A stretch of DNA of 64,000 nt from Dendrophyllia cribrosa (taxonomy: Eukaryota > Cnidaria > Anthozoa > Scleractinia > Dendrophylliidae): positions 22,521,509-22,585,508 of the forward strand of contig JAJLRJ010000014.1 in assembly GCA_024195265.1 (NCBI GenBank), written 5' to 3'. Both the position numbers and the translations under genes were made by a program. Positions 56,901 through 64,000 of the stretch are shown piece by piece; position 1 is the stretch's first letter, and every line of letters begins with the position of its first letter. The notes under the pieces were generated by a model. That model was not told the origin of the DNA and ran no database searches. It worked only from the letters and a program-made list of their open reading frames with translations.

Positions 56901-57729
56901 ACAATTTCTATTTAAAACTTTCCTTGCAGTCACTTAGGCCTTTTTTCATGCGCGACTTGATCCTTAATCTGAAACAACGTCACCAAACACTGTGAGAAGT
57001 ATCCCCACCTCCCCCCTCCCCCAAGTTTGGCAATGGTTATGACCCAGTTCCTTTTCTGACAGGTTTGCCACTCAAGAGGCCTGGATACTACTGATGTTGA
57101 CCCGGAGGCCCTGGTACAGTGGTTAGCTGATTGGGTGGAGTTATCAAATGCTGCAGGAGGTGAGGAATCAATCTCATTCCCAGGACCTTCTCTGCTATTA
57201 ACCCTTTAACTCCCAAGAGTGCCAAAGAATAAAATTCAAGAAAAATCCCAAATTTCATTTTGTAAAATTTTGAAAAAGTAATGGTACTATGAAATTAACG
57301 ACAGGCATGTTACATGAAACAACTTGAGCAAAATTTGTGTTTGTGTTTTTGCATTGCAAGTTTCTTGAAGCTGAATCAAAAACTCGCAACGAAAAAGTTG
57401 GGAAGAAAATCGCCCATGCGCCCATGTTGCGCTAAAAATTGTCGTTGTGAATTGTCCCGTGTAACATTACCTTTATATGCAAACAAACCATTCAAACAAT
57501 TCGTCATCATTTTTTCATATTGGTCAACGTAAGGATAATAGCTCAGATGTATAGCGGAGGGACCCAATCAGTAATCAAGAAAATTATTATCCAGAAGTAC
57601 AAATTTACTAATGGTTATAATTTTTATTTTCTCACAGACACAGATGAATCATTCTTGGCTCATTGTGCAGTTTTCAAAGCCATGAATTATACCAGAGAAA
57701 AAGATGTCCACATCAGTCAAATAAATTGA
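33667..57729 (+). CDS. LETMD1: LETM1 domain-containing protein 1, seven exons
   Basis: Inner mitochondrial membrane protein with a LETM1-like ribosome-binding domain. Exons: 33667-34008, 36294-36376, 36820-37006, 51260-51361, 55067-55219, 57063-57159, 57638-57729. All junctions are GT-AG and the phases are compatible, giving 351 residues (human about 360). I chose the ATG at 33667 over the in-frame ATG at 33598 because it opens a presequence-like stretch (MSGFRRPTQCCYRILTICHC...). Order: presequence; linker VVDTFVAGSKQLGKDVKLMF; membrane segment LPVVVGFFIPFLGYAAPFVA, running into FLYPKQLLSRHYW (matching the human LFPRQLLIRHFW region); helical domain including SPWLPKRVLRARLKHL, then GLDTTDVDPEALVQWLADWV and the end HISQIN. 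Intron 3 (37007-51259, about 14.3 kb) is almost entirely satellite DNA. A candidate AATAAA lies at 58146-58151. Identity rests on recalled similarity across all exons. Confidence 0.94.
34982..35070. mobile_element. Small inverted-repeat element, ACAGTGGCTACGTGGC
   Basis: ACAGTGGCTACGTGGCTATG and its complement (GCATAGCCACGTAGCCACTG) enclose a core that repeats GGCTAC. In LETMD1 intron 1. Confidence 0.65.
35079..35393 (-). CDS. Unidentified 104-aa ORF antisense in LETMD1 intron 1
   Basis: A 104-codon ORF starting MPSLKFEVKSTLLARVLS and ending EYRATREHF. I do not recognise a family. The composition is protein-like and not repetitive, unlike the other ORFs in this intron. The sequence around residues 18-27 contains both a donor-like (TCG/GTAAGT) and an acceptor-like (TTACAG) motif only about 25 bp apart, which could mark two exon edges that are used separately. 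It lies next to a small inverted-repeat element. It could be a transposon remnant or chance. Confidence 0.25.
   Translation of the reverse strand: MPSLKFEVKSTLLARVLSVSMSGVLTGVPIFFLAERATEKILWCGQVGVIIDNEKSDFSVWKMHRDTNTRLKLCSSKCQLEVFATGLDTEFGLTAEYRATREHF
35883..35917 (+). repeat. Poly(C) tract, 35 bp
   Basis: Longest homopolymer in the window, in LETMD1 intron 1, followed by TCCC and A9. Confidence 0.9.
37231..37381. mobile_element. MITE at the start of LETMD1 intron 3
   Basis: TATTTGATGGTT... and ...AACCATCAAATA with subterminal GGTAATACACACG / CGTGTATTATC. About 150 bp. Confidence 0.65.
37562..50815. repeat. 13.2-kb satellite array in LETMD1 intron 3
   Basis: Head-to-tail units of about 17-18 bp of the form GGCCATGRATTTTCATA, with variants (CATGGGCCATGGATTTTC, TAGGCCAAGGATTTTCACAG). 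The unit is nearly its own reverse complement (core ATGAATTTTCAT, odd palindrome GGCCATGAATTTCATGGCC), so both strands look alike. The left part (37.5-40 kb) is more irregular. From about 40.2 kb long blocks recur almost unchanged: a marker beginning ATGGATTTTCATACCATGAA lies at 40918, 41717, 42797, 45626, 47697 and 50517. The ORFs here (GHEFHG, NFIGHEF) are by-products of the unit having few stops. The array takes up about 93% of the intron and has no visible gene. Confidence 0.95.
50930..51212. mobile_element. MITE between satellite and exon 4
   Basis: TTAGCCTTGTTTTCATTTG on the left and CATATGAAAACCAGGCTTAT on the right are imperfect inverted termini. Interior repeats TCAGATTT and AATCC(C/G) motifs. 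The long ORF here is not coding. Confidence 0.5.
51727..52716. mobile_element. 990-bp TTAA-flanked element in LETMD1 intron 4
   Basis: Left AGGGGCTCTGTCACC with AAAAAGCCAAAAAAC, right complementary (GGTTTTTTGGCTTTTCAAAG, GGTGACAGTGTCCCT), flanked by TTAA at 51723-51726 and 52717-52720. A second AGGGGCATTGTCACGCAG end preceded by TTAA begins at 52333, so an internal or alternative element may be present. Confidence 0.65.
52061..52223. repeat. 63-bp inverted repeat inside the TTAA element
   Basis: Arms 52061-52124 and 52161-52223 share CGTATTCTCGGTATTGAACT and GGAACTAGCTTGCA with few mismatches and a spacer of about 36 bp. Confidence 0.85.
52717..55066. other. Rest of LETMD1 intron 4
   Basis: Contains GGGCAAGCTG / GCCCGAAGGGC remnants near 53340-53445 that resemble sequence near 51950, the MITE at 53773-53910, and two copies of a segment with ATGTCATGCTAAGATGTTTT (54237 and 54493). 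No gene recognised. Confidence 0.5.
53773..53910. mobile_element. 138-bp MITE, ACCAGTTGCATAAAACTTA
   Basis: Termini GGGACCAGTTGCATAAAACT and complement, with inner ACGTCAGACGT palindromes. Nearly all of the element can fold on itself. Confidence 0.75.
55303..55560 (+). mobile_element. tRNA-derived SINE
   Basis: Box A TGTAGCTCAGTTGGTAGAG and box B GGTCATAGGTTCAAATCACG at normal tRNA spacing. The segment is bounded by GGCTTCA and TGAAGCC, which could pair. It is followed by CCTGAATTCTTTTTTCAGG and AATTGCTTAAAATTGCAAAC. The latter also occurs 181 bp upstream (55305), so there is a partial tandem copy. The anticodon region is degenerate, so this is not a tRNA gene. Confidence 0.7.
56145..56809. 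mobile_element. 665-bp element, GGTGTAAAAACCTG termini
   Basis: GGTGTAAAAACCTG at the left and CAGGTTTTTACACC at the right. The interior has no ORF of note. LETMD1 intron 5. Confidence 0.6.
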
Positions 57730-57952
57730 TTTGGAGCAGAAATGATATTTAACAATGGAACGTTTTATTACTTTAATAGTTGAATTCCAAAATCCTTTGA
57801 TGATACGCGTGCGATTTTTTGCTTGCACGGCCGGGTGATGTGATTTTTTGAAAAATTGTTGCACCACCAGGGCACGGTGGTCGCTAAACACTTGACAAAT
57901 TTTGGTGACAACATTTTGCAACAAAGACTACACGAGACTGGGTTGGAAATTA

Positions 57953-58444
57953 AGGCTGCGTTTTTTTTGGGAGAATCCGAAATTGGATTTGTGATCTCGG
58001 ATCATATGGATTTTTCATGACCAAAAAAACGAAAAATCCTAAAACGGATCATTTAACGTAAAAAACCCGTTGGTATGCAAATGAAGCTATTTTGACTCGC
58101 TTGTGTTTATCAGCCTGCTCGACAAATAGTTTTCAAAATATAAGCAATAAAATCTTACCTGAATTGCCCATGATATGAAATCGTGAAAGAAACAAAACAG
58201 CGAATGGAACGAGTAAATTTGCACGAAAGACCGCTTGTCAGATGTACTTTTTCCGAATCCATTCCCAAAAAAAAACGCTCAGATCACGAATCTAAAAATC
58301 CGGATTTGGATTTGATACGAAGAATCTACCCTGAGTGTGGATTTTATGGATTCATGATCCGTTTTTGGATTTGCCCAAAAAAACGCAAAATCCGTTTTTG
58401 GATTCAGAAATCCGGATTTGGATTTTCCCAAAAAAACGCACCCT
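57953..58444. mobile_element. MITE just 3' of LETMD1
   Basis: GGCTGCGTTTTTTTTGGGA and complement-like TCCCAAAAAAACGCACCC. The interior repeats AAATCCGGATTTGGATT-type palindromes. It contains the candidate LETMD1 poly(A) signal AATAAA (58146-58151), so the host 3' end may come from the transposon. Confidence 0.6.
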
Positions 58445-58943
58445 AAGCCTGAGTTTTTTTTAGTTTTTAAATCTTATTGGCTAGATACCCTTACGTCCTG
58501 TCGCAAGTGCAAGAAAAAAGTTGCATGACGGGTACGCAAGCGAAAATATCTGCAATTTTGTCATGAAATATTCAACTCTTGTGACTTTGTTTGTGATTTT
58601 TTCAGCTGTCACGTCGCATGTTCATGGGTGGCTGCACATGTAACTTTTACCATGCACTGGCGATTCAACAATTTTTCAAAACATTGCATCACCAGTGCAA
58701 GCAAAAAATCACACAACGTGTATTTCAACTTAGTTCTTACAGAATTAAAAAAAATAATAATTATTCGTCTTTCAGTTTTCATTAGGGTTAACCTCTAGTT
58801 GACTACCCGTACCAGAGATTTTCTCGCAGCTACTGTCGTGAGAAATCGGAACATAATATAAGTGATATAGAAGGTGTGTAATATGAGAGAGATGAGAGCA
58901 TGAATAAAGCCTCTGGCACCCAGGGTATTAATTAGTTGACTAA
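58445..58943. other. Intergenic, 3' of LETMD1
   Basis: A segment with GCAAGTGCAAGAAAAAAGTT and CACCAGTGCAAGCAAAAAAT resembles 57810-57900 in reverse and is probably one degraded element. No gene seen. Confidence 0.4.
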
Positions 58944-58947
58944 TTAA

Positions 58948-59241
58948 CCCTTTAACTCCCAAGGGTGCCAAAAATCAAAATTCAAGAAAAATTCCAAATT
59001 TTGTTTTGTTAAATATTAAAAAACTGATGTTACCATGCAAAAGTACTGCAGAAGAGGTTTCATTTGAATGGTCACACCATAGGATTTCATCAACAGACTC
59101 AAAAGTTAGAACAAATGGTACCATGCAAAAGTACTGCAGAAGAGGTTTCATTTGAATGGTCACACCATAGGATTTCGTCCACAGACTTAAACGTTAGAAC
59201 TACACTACATGTCTTCATTTTTTACTCTGGGAGTGAAAGGG
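58948..59241. mobile_element. TTAA-type MITE with two 88-bp repeats
   Basis: Second full copy of the 5354-5914 element, reversed: CCCTTTAACTCCCAAGGGTG at the left and ACTCTGGGAGTGAAAGGG at the right. TTAA at 58944; the right flank is decayed to ATAA. Only two internal repeats. Confidence 0.75.
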
Positions 59242-59355
59242 ATAATAGTTGATTGATTTGAAAGTGAAACTTTCTTTTTAAGCATCTCCATAAATTGCCT
59301 TTCAAATAATTGAATCGTGGATTTATTTCTGTTTTACTGGAGCAGGTACTTGTAT

Positions 59356-59786
59356 CCCGGGGGGGGGGGGGGGGGGGGGTATTCAACAAAGTTTTGTACG
59401 GGGATGCTCCGCCCCGAGATCCAAACCCTTACCCTTTCATTTACTGTTTTTGACAGAAAAGGTACCCCTTTCACATACCTTTCATATACCTTTCGTTGAA
59501 AATGGTATCCCTTTCATATAGCCTTTGTGTGCGTCTGTTTGATATATTTTGAAAGGCGCTTTTTATAATACTTAAATTGCAGTTTTCCCTATCTTTTTTT
59601 ATGCTTCAACTCGTGTTTTCGCTACCATTTCCTATTCTTCGTGAAATCCCTACCCTTTCACATACTTCAACTCGTGAAATCCCGACCCTTTCATATACCT
59701 CCAGCCTCAAAAAGGTACCCCTTTCGGGCGGAGCATCCCCGTATAGCCCATTATAGGGAGTACCCCCCCCCCCCCCCCCCCCCGGG
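59356..59786. mobile_element. 431-bp element with G/C homopolymer termini, 8-bp TSD
   Basis: Starts CCC then a G21 run (59359-59379) and ends with a C21 run (59763-59783) then GGG. The inverted repeats continue as GGGGATGCTCCGCCC / GGGCGGAGCATCCCC. Flanked by ACTTGTAT at 59348-59355 and 59787-59794. The interior repeats TTTCATATACCT. Non-autonomous; the 8-bp duplication fits hAT or Mutator types. Confidence 0.8.
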
Positions 59787-59794
59787 ACTTGTAT

Positions 59795-61065
59795 GGCTTC
59801 CTGCCCCAACTTCGTTCCCAGGGTCTCTCTTGACGAGGTTGTTTCTGCCCCATGCCTTTTCCCATCTTTTGCTTTCTTTTCATATCCCCTGAAAAGTCTT
59901 CTTGATTTTTGAAATAGAATTTTAAGCTACATTGCTGATAACTGTGATGAAATTGCTTTTGGTGCTTTAAAATGTTCTATTTCGAATAGCTTAGGGTTAG
60001 GGTTAGAAAAACTGAAGTGTAACACTCGGGTTTCCATTGGTAGATTGTACCGCTACTATGCCCACCTGAAATATTTGCTTGTGAACTGGATACAACTTTG
60101 TTTCGCCTTCTTCAGGAGTCTGCCTCCTCGTGATTAAGCCTTTTAAAGGAACCGTAAAAACAAGGTTTCCTAGCCATTTAAACACTAGCGTGGAACACAG
60201 GAGTTTGTCACGCAATCGCTCTTCACAGAGGAGATAAGAAACCCTCTTGTTCGAGAATCACCTGAAAACTCGATCTTATTCTTAAGGAGCCTGTCAACGA
60301 ACATATTCATAACTAAAATAGAAAAGAAATAAGTCAACTGAGCTGCTGAAGAGATTTGTTCAATAAATACTGTCCAGAATAAGCAATTTTTTTTTAAAAG
60401 ATACCAAACACCACACCCCCACTCCCTCAGTTTGAAGACCTTCTACCCATGAATCTTAGAAACCCACCCGCTTCCGCCTTTCAACTTCAATTCACATCGC
60501 GACGTCCTTTTGCTTGCGTTGGAATCTTCAATTCATCCAACTCCTTTAAAGAGAAACAGTGAAGCTTAAGGCCGATTGACAGAGAAAGGTACATGTACAG
60601 TAACTGTCTTTGTTTCGCAAAGGAACAGCATGAAGAATATCCTGAATATCGATTGTGTCGGCGTATTTTCTGTGTGCACGATATTTGATATTTATAGGGT
60701 CTTTATACAGGGCATTCGAATTTGTGTTCTGGAATGTTAGATCTATTATTCTTTTTTTTCGAAGCACGCTTCCATCATGGCTTCCGTGCAAGAATTTCGA
60801 TTTGTTGCTGTGCTGATTCACTAATTGTTATGTAGGGACATCACGCGATCAATCGATAGTTTAGACAGTGAACATTAAATAGCGATTGAATTACCCTGGT
60901 TAAACTGGTCATTTAATAGCCTGAGTAACCAAATGTGAAAAATAAAGAAATGGCGTCATTTTTTCATTTGAGAAGAAATTTTTAGTACAAATAAAATTAA
61001 CTTAGTGACCTTGTTTTTACATTTTTATTACCTTAGTTAACTTATCAATTTTATTTCGTATTTTC
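59795..61065. other. Intergenic, no clear gene
   Basis: Contains two and a half TTAGGG units at about 59992-60007 and an unassigned ORF (60546-60821). Nothing else recognised. Confidence 0.4.
60546..60821 (-). other. Unidentified 91-aa ORF, possibly one exon
   Basis: Minus-strand ORF beginning MNQHSNKSKFLHGSHDGS and containing KRIIDLTFQNTN and YRAHRKYADTIDIQDIL. It is non-repetitive and has mixed polar composition, so it may be an exon or an old coding remnant. No family was recognised and no neighbouring exon was found. Could equally be chance. Confidence 0.2.
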
Positions 61066-61600
61066 TAATAACAACAACAACAACAACAATTTATTGAGGT
61101 ATTTCCATTTCTATACATGGCATTACCTTATATAAATTATATAATTATATAATTATGTAAATTTCTAATACAGTTTCACTTGTTATATAACTTTTTATAT
61201 CTAGAGTTCATGATTTCATAGACAAAAGCAGCAACTGATCTACAAATAAATGGGTCGATGCTATTAAAGAGGAACAAAATTTTTGAACTAATATCTAATT
61301 GTTCAAAAAATTGGTATTTTGCAGTGATTTCATCAAAAAATTTGATTCGAAAGCTATCATAAAAAGTGCAAGAGAATAGAACGTGAGATTCGTTTTCAAC
61401 ATCATTAACCTGGCACAAATTGCAAATTCTTAAATTTTCAGGAGTTTTTGGAACAGTATGTCTTCCAGTTTCAATGCGGAGTTGATGATTTCCTAAGCGA
61501 AATTTATTTATAGCGGTTCTATGGAGGGGATTTATAATAGCATCTAGAAAAACAGTTTGTTTAGTGTCTGTTTTAAAAGAGTTGTAAAAGCACAGTTTTC
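61066..61600 (-). mobile_element. LINE 3' end fragment with (TTG)n tail
   Basis: Minus-strand frame from about 61590 to the stop at 61176: NPLHRTAINKFRLGNHQLRI, ETGRHTVP, then a CxxC...H...C zinc-knuckle pattern (ICNLCQVNDVENESHVLFSC). This combination is the C-terminus of a non-LTR retrotransposon ORF2. After the stop, AATAAA is followed by six to seven TTG units (61066-61090 as CAA on the plus strand), the usual microsatellite tail of such elements. The 5' part is missing. The fragment is distinct in sequence from the one near 3.2 kb. Confidence 0.65.
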
Positions 61601-61768
61601 ACAGTTTTCACAGTTTTTTTTTTGTTTTTTTAATAAATTAGGTAATTTATAGGCACGGCTCTCAGGAAGAGCATTATGTATGAATGGAGAAACCGTGGGT
61701 AAATAAAGATTATGTATGTATGTATGTATGTCAAATCGTGGACAAAATAGGCTTCCTTTGGGGAGCAT

Positions 61769-62900
61769 GTGTCTGCTGCAGGCTGCTTAATTTTTGGATG
61801 TACATTAATTTAACCTCTTTTTGAAATTGTCTACCCGAGTCTTAATCCCTTATATTAGTTATAAGGTCATTTAAGTTCAAGACTCACTGAAGGCTGTGGT
61901 GGGTTAGCAATGATATTCTAAACCCACAAGGCTGTCACTCGTGGCCTTTATTCAGATCGTCTTGTCCGATCTTCTTCAGTGATTTTTTCATTAGATAGGT
62001 TAGTATTTCATCGAACAACTGAAGGTTTGCTGAAGAATTTCAGTGTGAATAATATATATAGATAGGCTTAGCCTAGCAGCGGAGCTCTCTGAACAGAAAC
62101 GATGATGATAAGCTTAACTTAGGTGAAGGGTCGGAAGCACAACGCCGACCAGGCTATTTTTCAATTTTAGCAATTCTCAAAAACAGTATACTTACGCGAC
62201 CGTCTGCACAGTAAATTTAGACTGCACAAAAGCTCACAAAAACAACTAGTGTGACTAATTTCCGAATAAAATACACCTGTTGTGTATCGGAAATTGTCCG
62301 AGAAGCTCATTTGGAAATCAAAATTGCAAAAAATACACAGACATCTTTGCGCAAAACTATAAAAGCCAAGTCTTGTTTTGTTTACGTAAAATCGCTTTTC
62401 AACCAATGTAACGAATGAACAAACACATAAAAATGAACAACAAAATCTTCTTTTGAAAATTTTTATTCCAATATCCGTTAGTTTTCAGTATGTTTAAAAA
62501 CAAAAAGCGTATCAGTAGCGTATCGAGGAGCTGTCTGGCTGAGCACATGGCGAAATTCAAGATGTCAATCCGACTGAATTTGAGAACGTTTAAGAAACAT
62601 TTCTCCAAAACTAACGAGAACACAGAAAAAGTCAATCACAAATTGATATCAGCTAAATTCCCATAGAACGGTAATTTCTTTTACTGTTAAGTCCCTCGGC
62701 TGCTTGAAAATTCTTTAAAACTCCGCTTCTTCACGGGTATGAAGTTCCTCGAAGCAAGGTTTCATCGCTTAAAGCTCTTCTTTTCCTGAGCATTATTTAA
62801 AGCATTCTCTTTCTATTTTGAATATTTTAAATGTGTGTTATTGCAAAATCACGGGGGGAGGGGGTGTTTGTGTAAAATACCTAAAGGGAAAAACTACCTT

Positions 62901-62934
<34 letters not shown>

Positions 62935-63033
62935 CTGCAGGCGGCCCATTTGTCTTCTATTTATTTAAAAAATTAACAAGTTTAAAATCTACATACGTAT
63001 GATACCCGATACTGGATGAGTTACGTATAAGTG
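61769..63033. other. Intergenic, no gene seen
   Basis: Mostly A/T-rich unique-looking sequence with a C20A10 run at 62901-62930. Minus-strand short ORFs (62167-62635) have biased hydrophobic composition and no recognisable motif. Confidence 0.4.
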
Positions 63034-63327
63034 TATACAGCTATTTCAATTTAGGTTGTCGGACGCTTCAAGCGTACGCAACGAGACCGCAGGGTACTTT
63101 GGGATTTTTATGAATACGATAAATTGACAAAAGCAAATTAAAATGCCTCGTCCATACAGCGAAGGCAAACATTTATGGTGCTGACATCCACCTTACTCAT
63201 CGCACTAACAAACGCAAAAACCGCGAACTTAAGCTAAGACCAATTTACAACTACCCATAGTAACTTGCGGTCTCGTTGCGTACGCTTGAAGCGCTCATCC
63301 GACAACCTAAATTGAAATAGCTGTATA
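63034..63327. mobile_element. ~294-bp MITE, copy B
   Basis: TATACAGCTATTTCAATTTA and complement, with AAGCGTACGCAACGAGACCG. Close relative of 22812-23111 in the other orientation. It lies about 430 bp upstream of the HEPN gene start. Confidence 0.75.
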
Positions 63328-63760
63328 TAAGCGCTGTTTCAGGACGTGCATGTAAGTTAGAAAGGTTGTGTACCACAGTGGGTGCGTAAGTTTGCGTGTA
63401 CATTCCGAGGGTTGATATTTTCACATTATGCTATTTCCTCTGCTAAATTTTGAAATTGTTTCAATAGAACACTTTGTTGTTTTCTAAAGTATTTTTCTTC
63501 CAAATTAATAAGCGGAACAGGCTGAGTATTTTGACTGTAACATGTTTGGAACATATAGCTTATATACCGGAGTACGTGTACACTCGCCTCTTCGTCTTGT
63601 GGACTGATGCTAACTCCTTGTCTATTTGCGTAGATGATTGATCAAGATTGGGCCACCTTGACACCTGTTTCCGAACGCAATCGAGAACCTTTGAAACTTA
63701 AGTGATCCAATCCCAAGTAGTGAGGGTTAATTTCGTCTTCTACCATTTGATACCATTCAA

Positions 63761-64000
63761 ATGGCATCGGCTTCAGACCCAGATGAAGTGCTCCGTTCAA
63801 CGGATGGAAAAGACAATTTTCAGCGCCTTGTACGACTTTTGATCAGTGGAGGTACCAGCCTTCTGAGGGAGATATTTGATTTCATTTGCCCGCCAAGTCA
63901 TCTTCCTACAATTCTAAGCAATCCTGCCACAAAGAACCAGCTTAAATCAGCAAAACTCACTAAGCCATAGTGGGACTGTCTTTACCCCACCCCAGGGGTG
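63761..64000 (+). CDS. DZIP3-type HEPN protein, N-terminal exon, interrupted by TAG; runs off the right edge
   Basis: The frame from ATG 63761 reads MASASDPDEVLRSTDGKDNF, then RLVRLLISGGTSLLREIFDF, CPPSHLPTIL and AAKLTKP-like text. This is the start of the DZIP3-like HEPN domain found in large cnidarian families, where it is often joined to NACHT, TPR or ubiquitin-ligase modules; the downstream domains are outside the window. At 63968-63970 the frame meets TAG, then continues WDCLYPTPGV, which is the expected family continuation. The usual residue at this position is Gln, so TAG probably replaces CAG. The locus is therefore a recent pseudogene, a null allele, a sequencing error or a read-through case. 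The function of the family in corals (innate immunity is often proposed) is not shown by this fragment. Confidence 0.75.

Noticed and set aside
59992..60007. Telomere repeat TTAGGG
   Set aside because: Only two and a half units. Too short to indicate a telomere or a fusion site.

Overview
The window is animal nuclear DNA. Its genes are split by GT-AG introns, mitochondrial-targeted proteins are encoded in short exons, and the spaces between genes are filled with small inverted-repeat transposons. The gene content and repeat style (a DZIP3-type HEPN gene start, TTAA-flanked MITEs, tRNA-derived SINEs) suggest an anthozoan cnidarian, most likely a stony coral. That assignment is inference, since no marker gene fixes the species.

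Four protein-coding loci could be assembled exon by exon. (1) A DPP4/FAP-type S9B dipeptidyl peptidase lies on the minus strand. Thirteen exons between 24660 and 1627 join in one frame and give about 446 residues: a signal anchor and most of the beta-propeller. The catalytic hydrolase domain must lie beyond the left edge. (2) CCDC51 (the MITOK mitochondrial potassium channel subunit) is on the minus strand in two exons, 33236-32633 and 31311-30626. (3) LETMD1 is on the plus strand in seven exons from 33667 to 57729. CCDC51 and LETMD1 are head to head, with about 430 bp between their start codons, and both products belong to the inner mitochondrial membrane, so they probably share a promoter. 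(4) At the right edge, 63761 onward, is the start of a DZIP3-HEPN family gene with an in-frame TAG.

The most striking structure is a 13.2-kb satellite (37562-50815) filling more than 90% of LETMD1 intron 3. It is built from a quasi-palindromic 17-18 bp unit containing ATGAATTTTCAT and is organised into higher-order repeats of about 2.8 kb.

The rest is mostly mobile DNA, much of it nested, and several insertions have visible target-site duplications. These are a 1.2-kb foldback/Mutator-like element whose terminal repeats are arrays of CTGCAGA (9-bp duplication), TTAA-type elements, TTA-type (Harbinger-like) elements, an element with G/C homopolymer termini and an 8-bp duplication, MITEs with tRNA-like cores, a 5S rRNA-derived segment, two LINE 3' fragments and a tRNA-derived SINE. 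Exact TE family names are inferences from termini and duplication length. No bacterial genes, CRISPR arrays or intact tRNA genes were seen.
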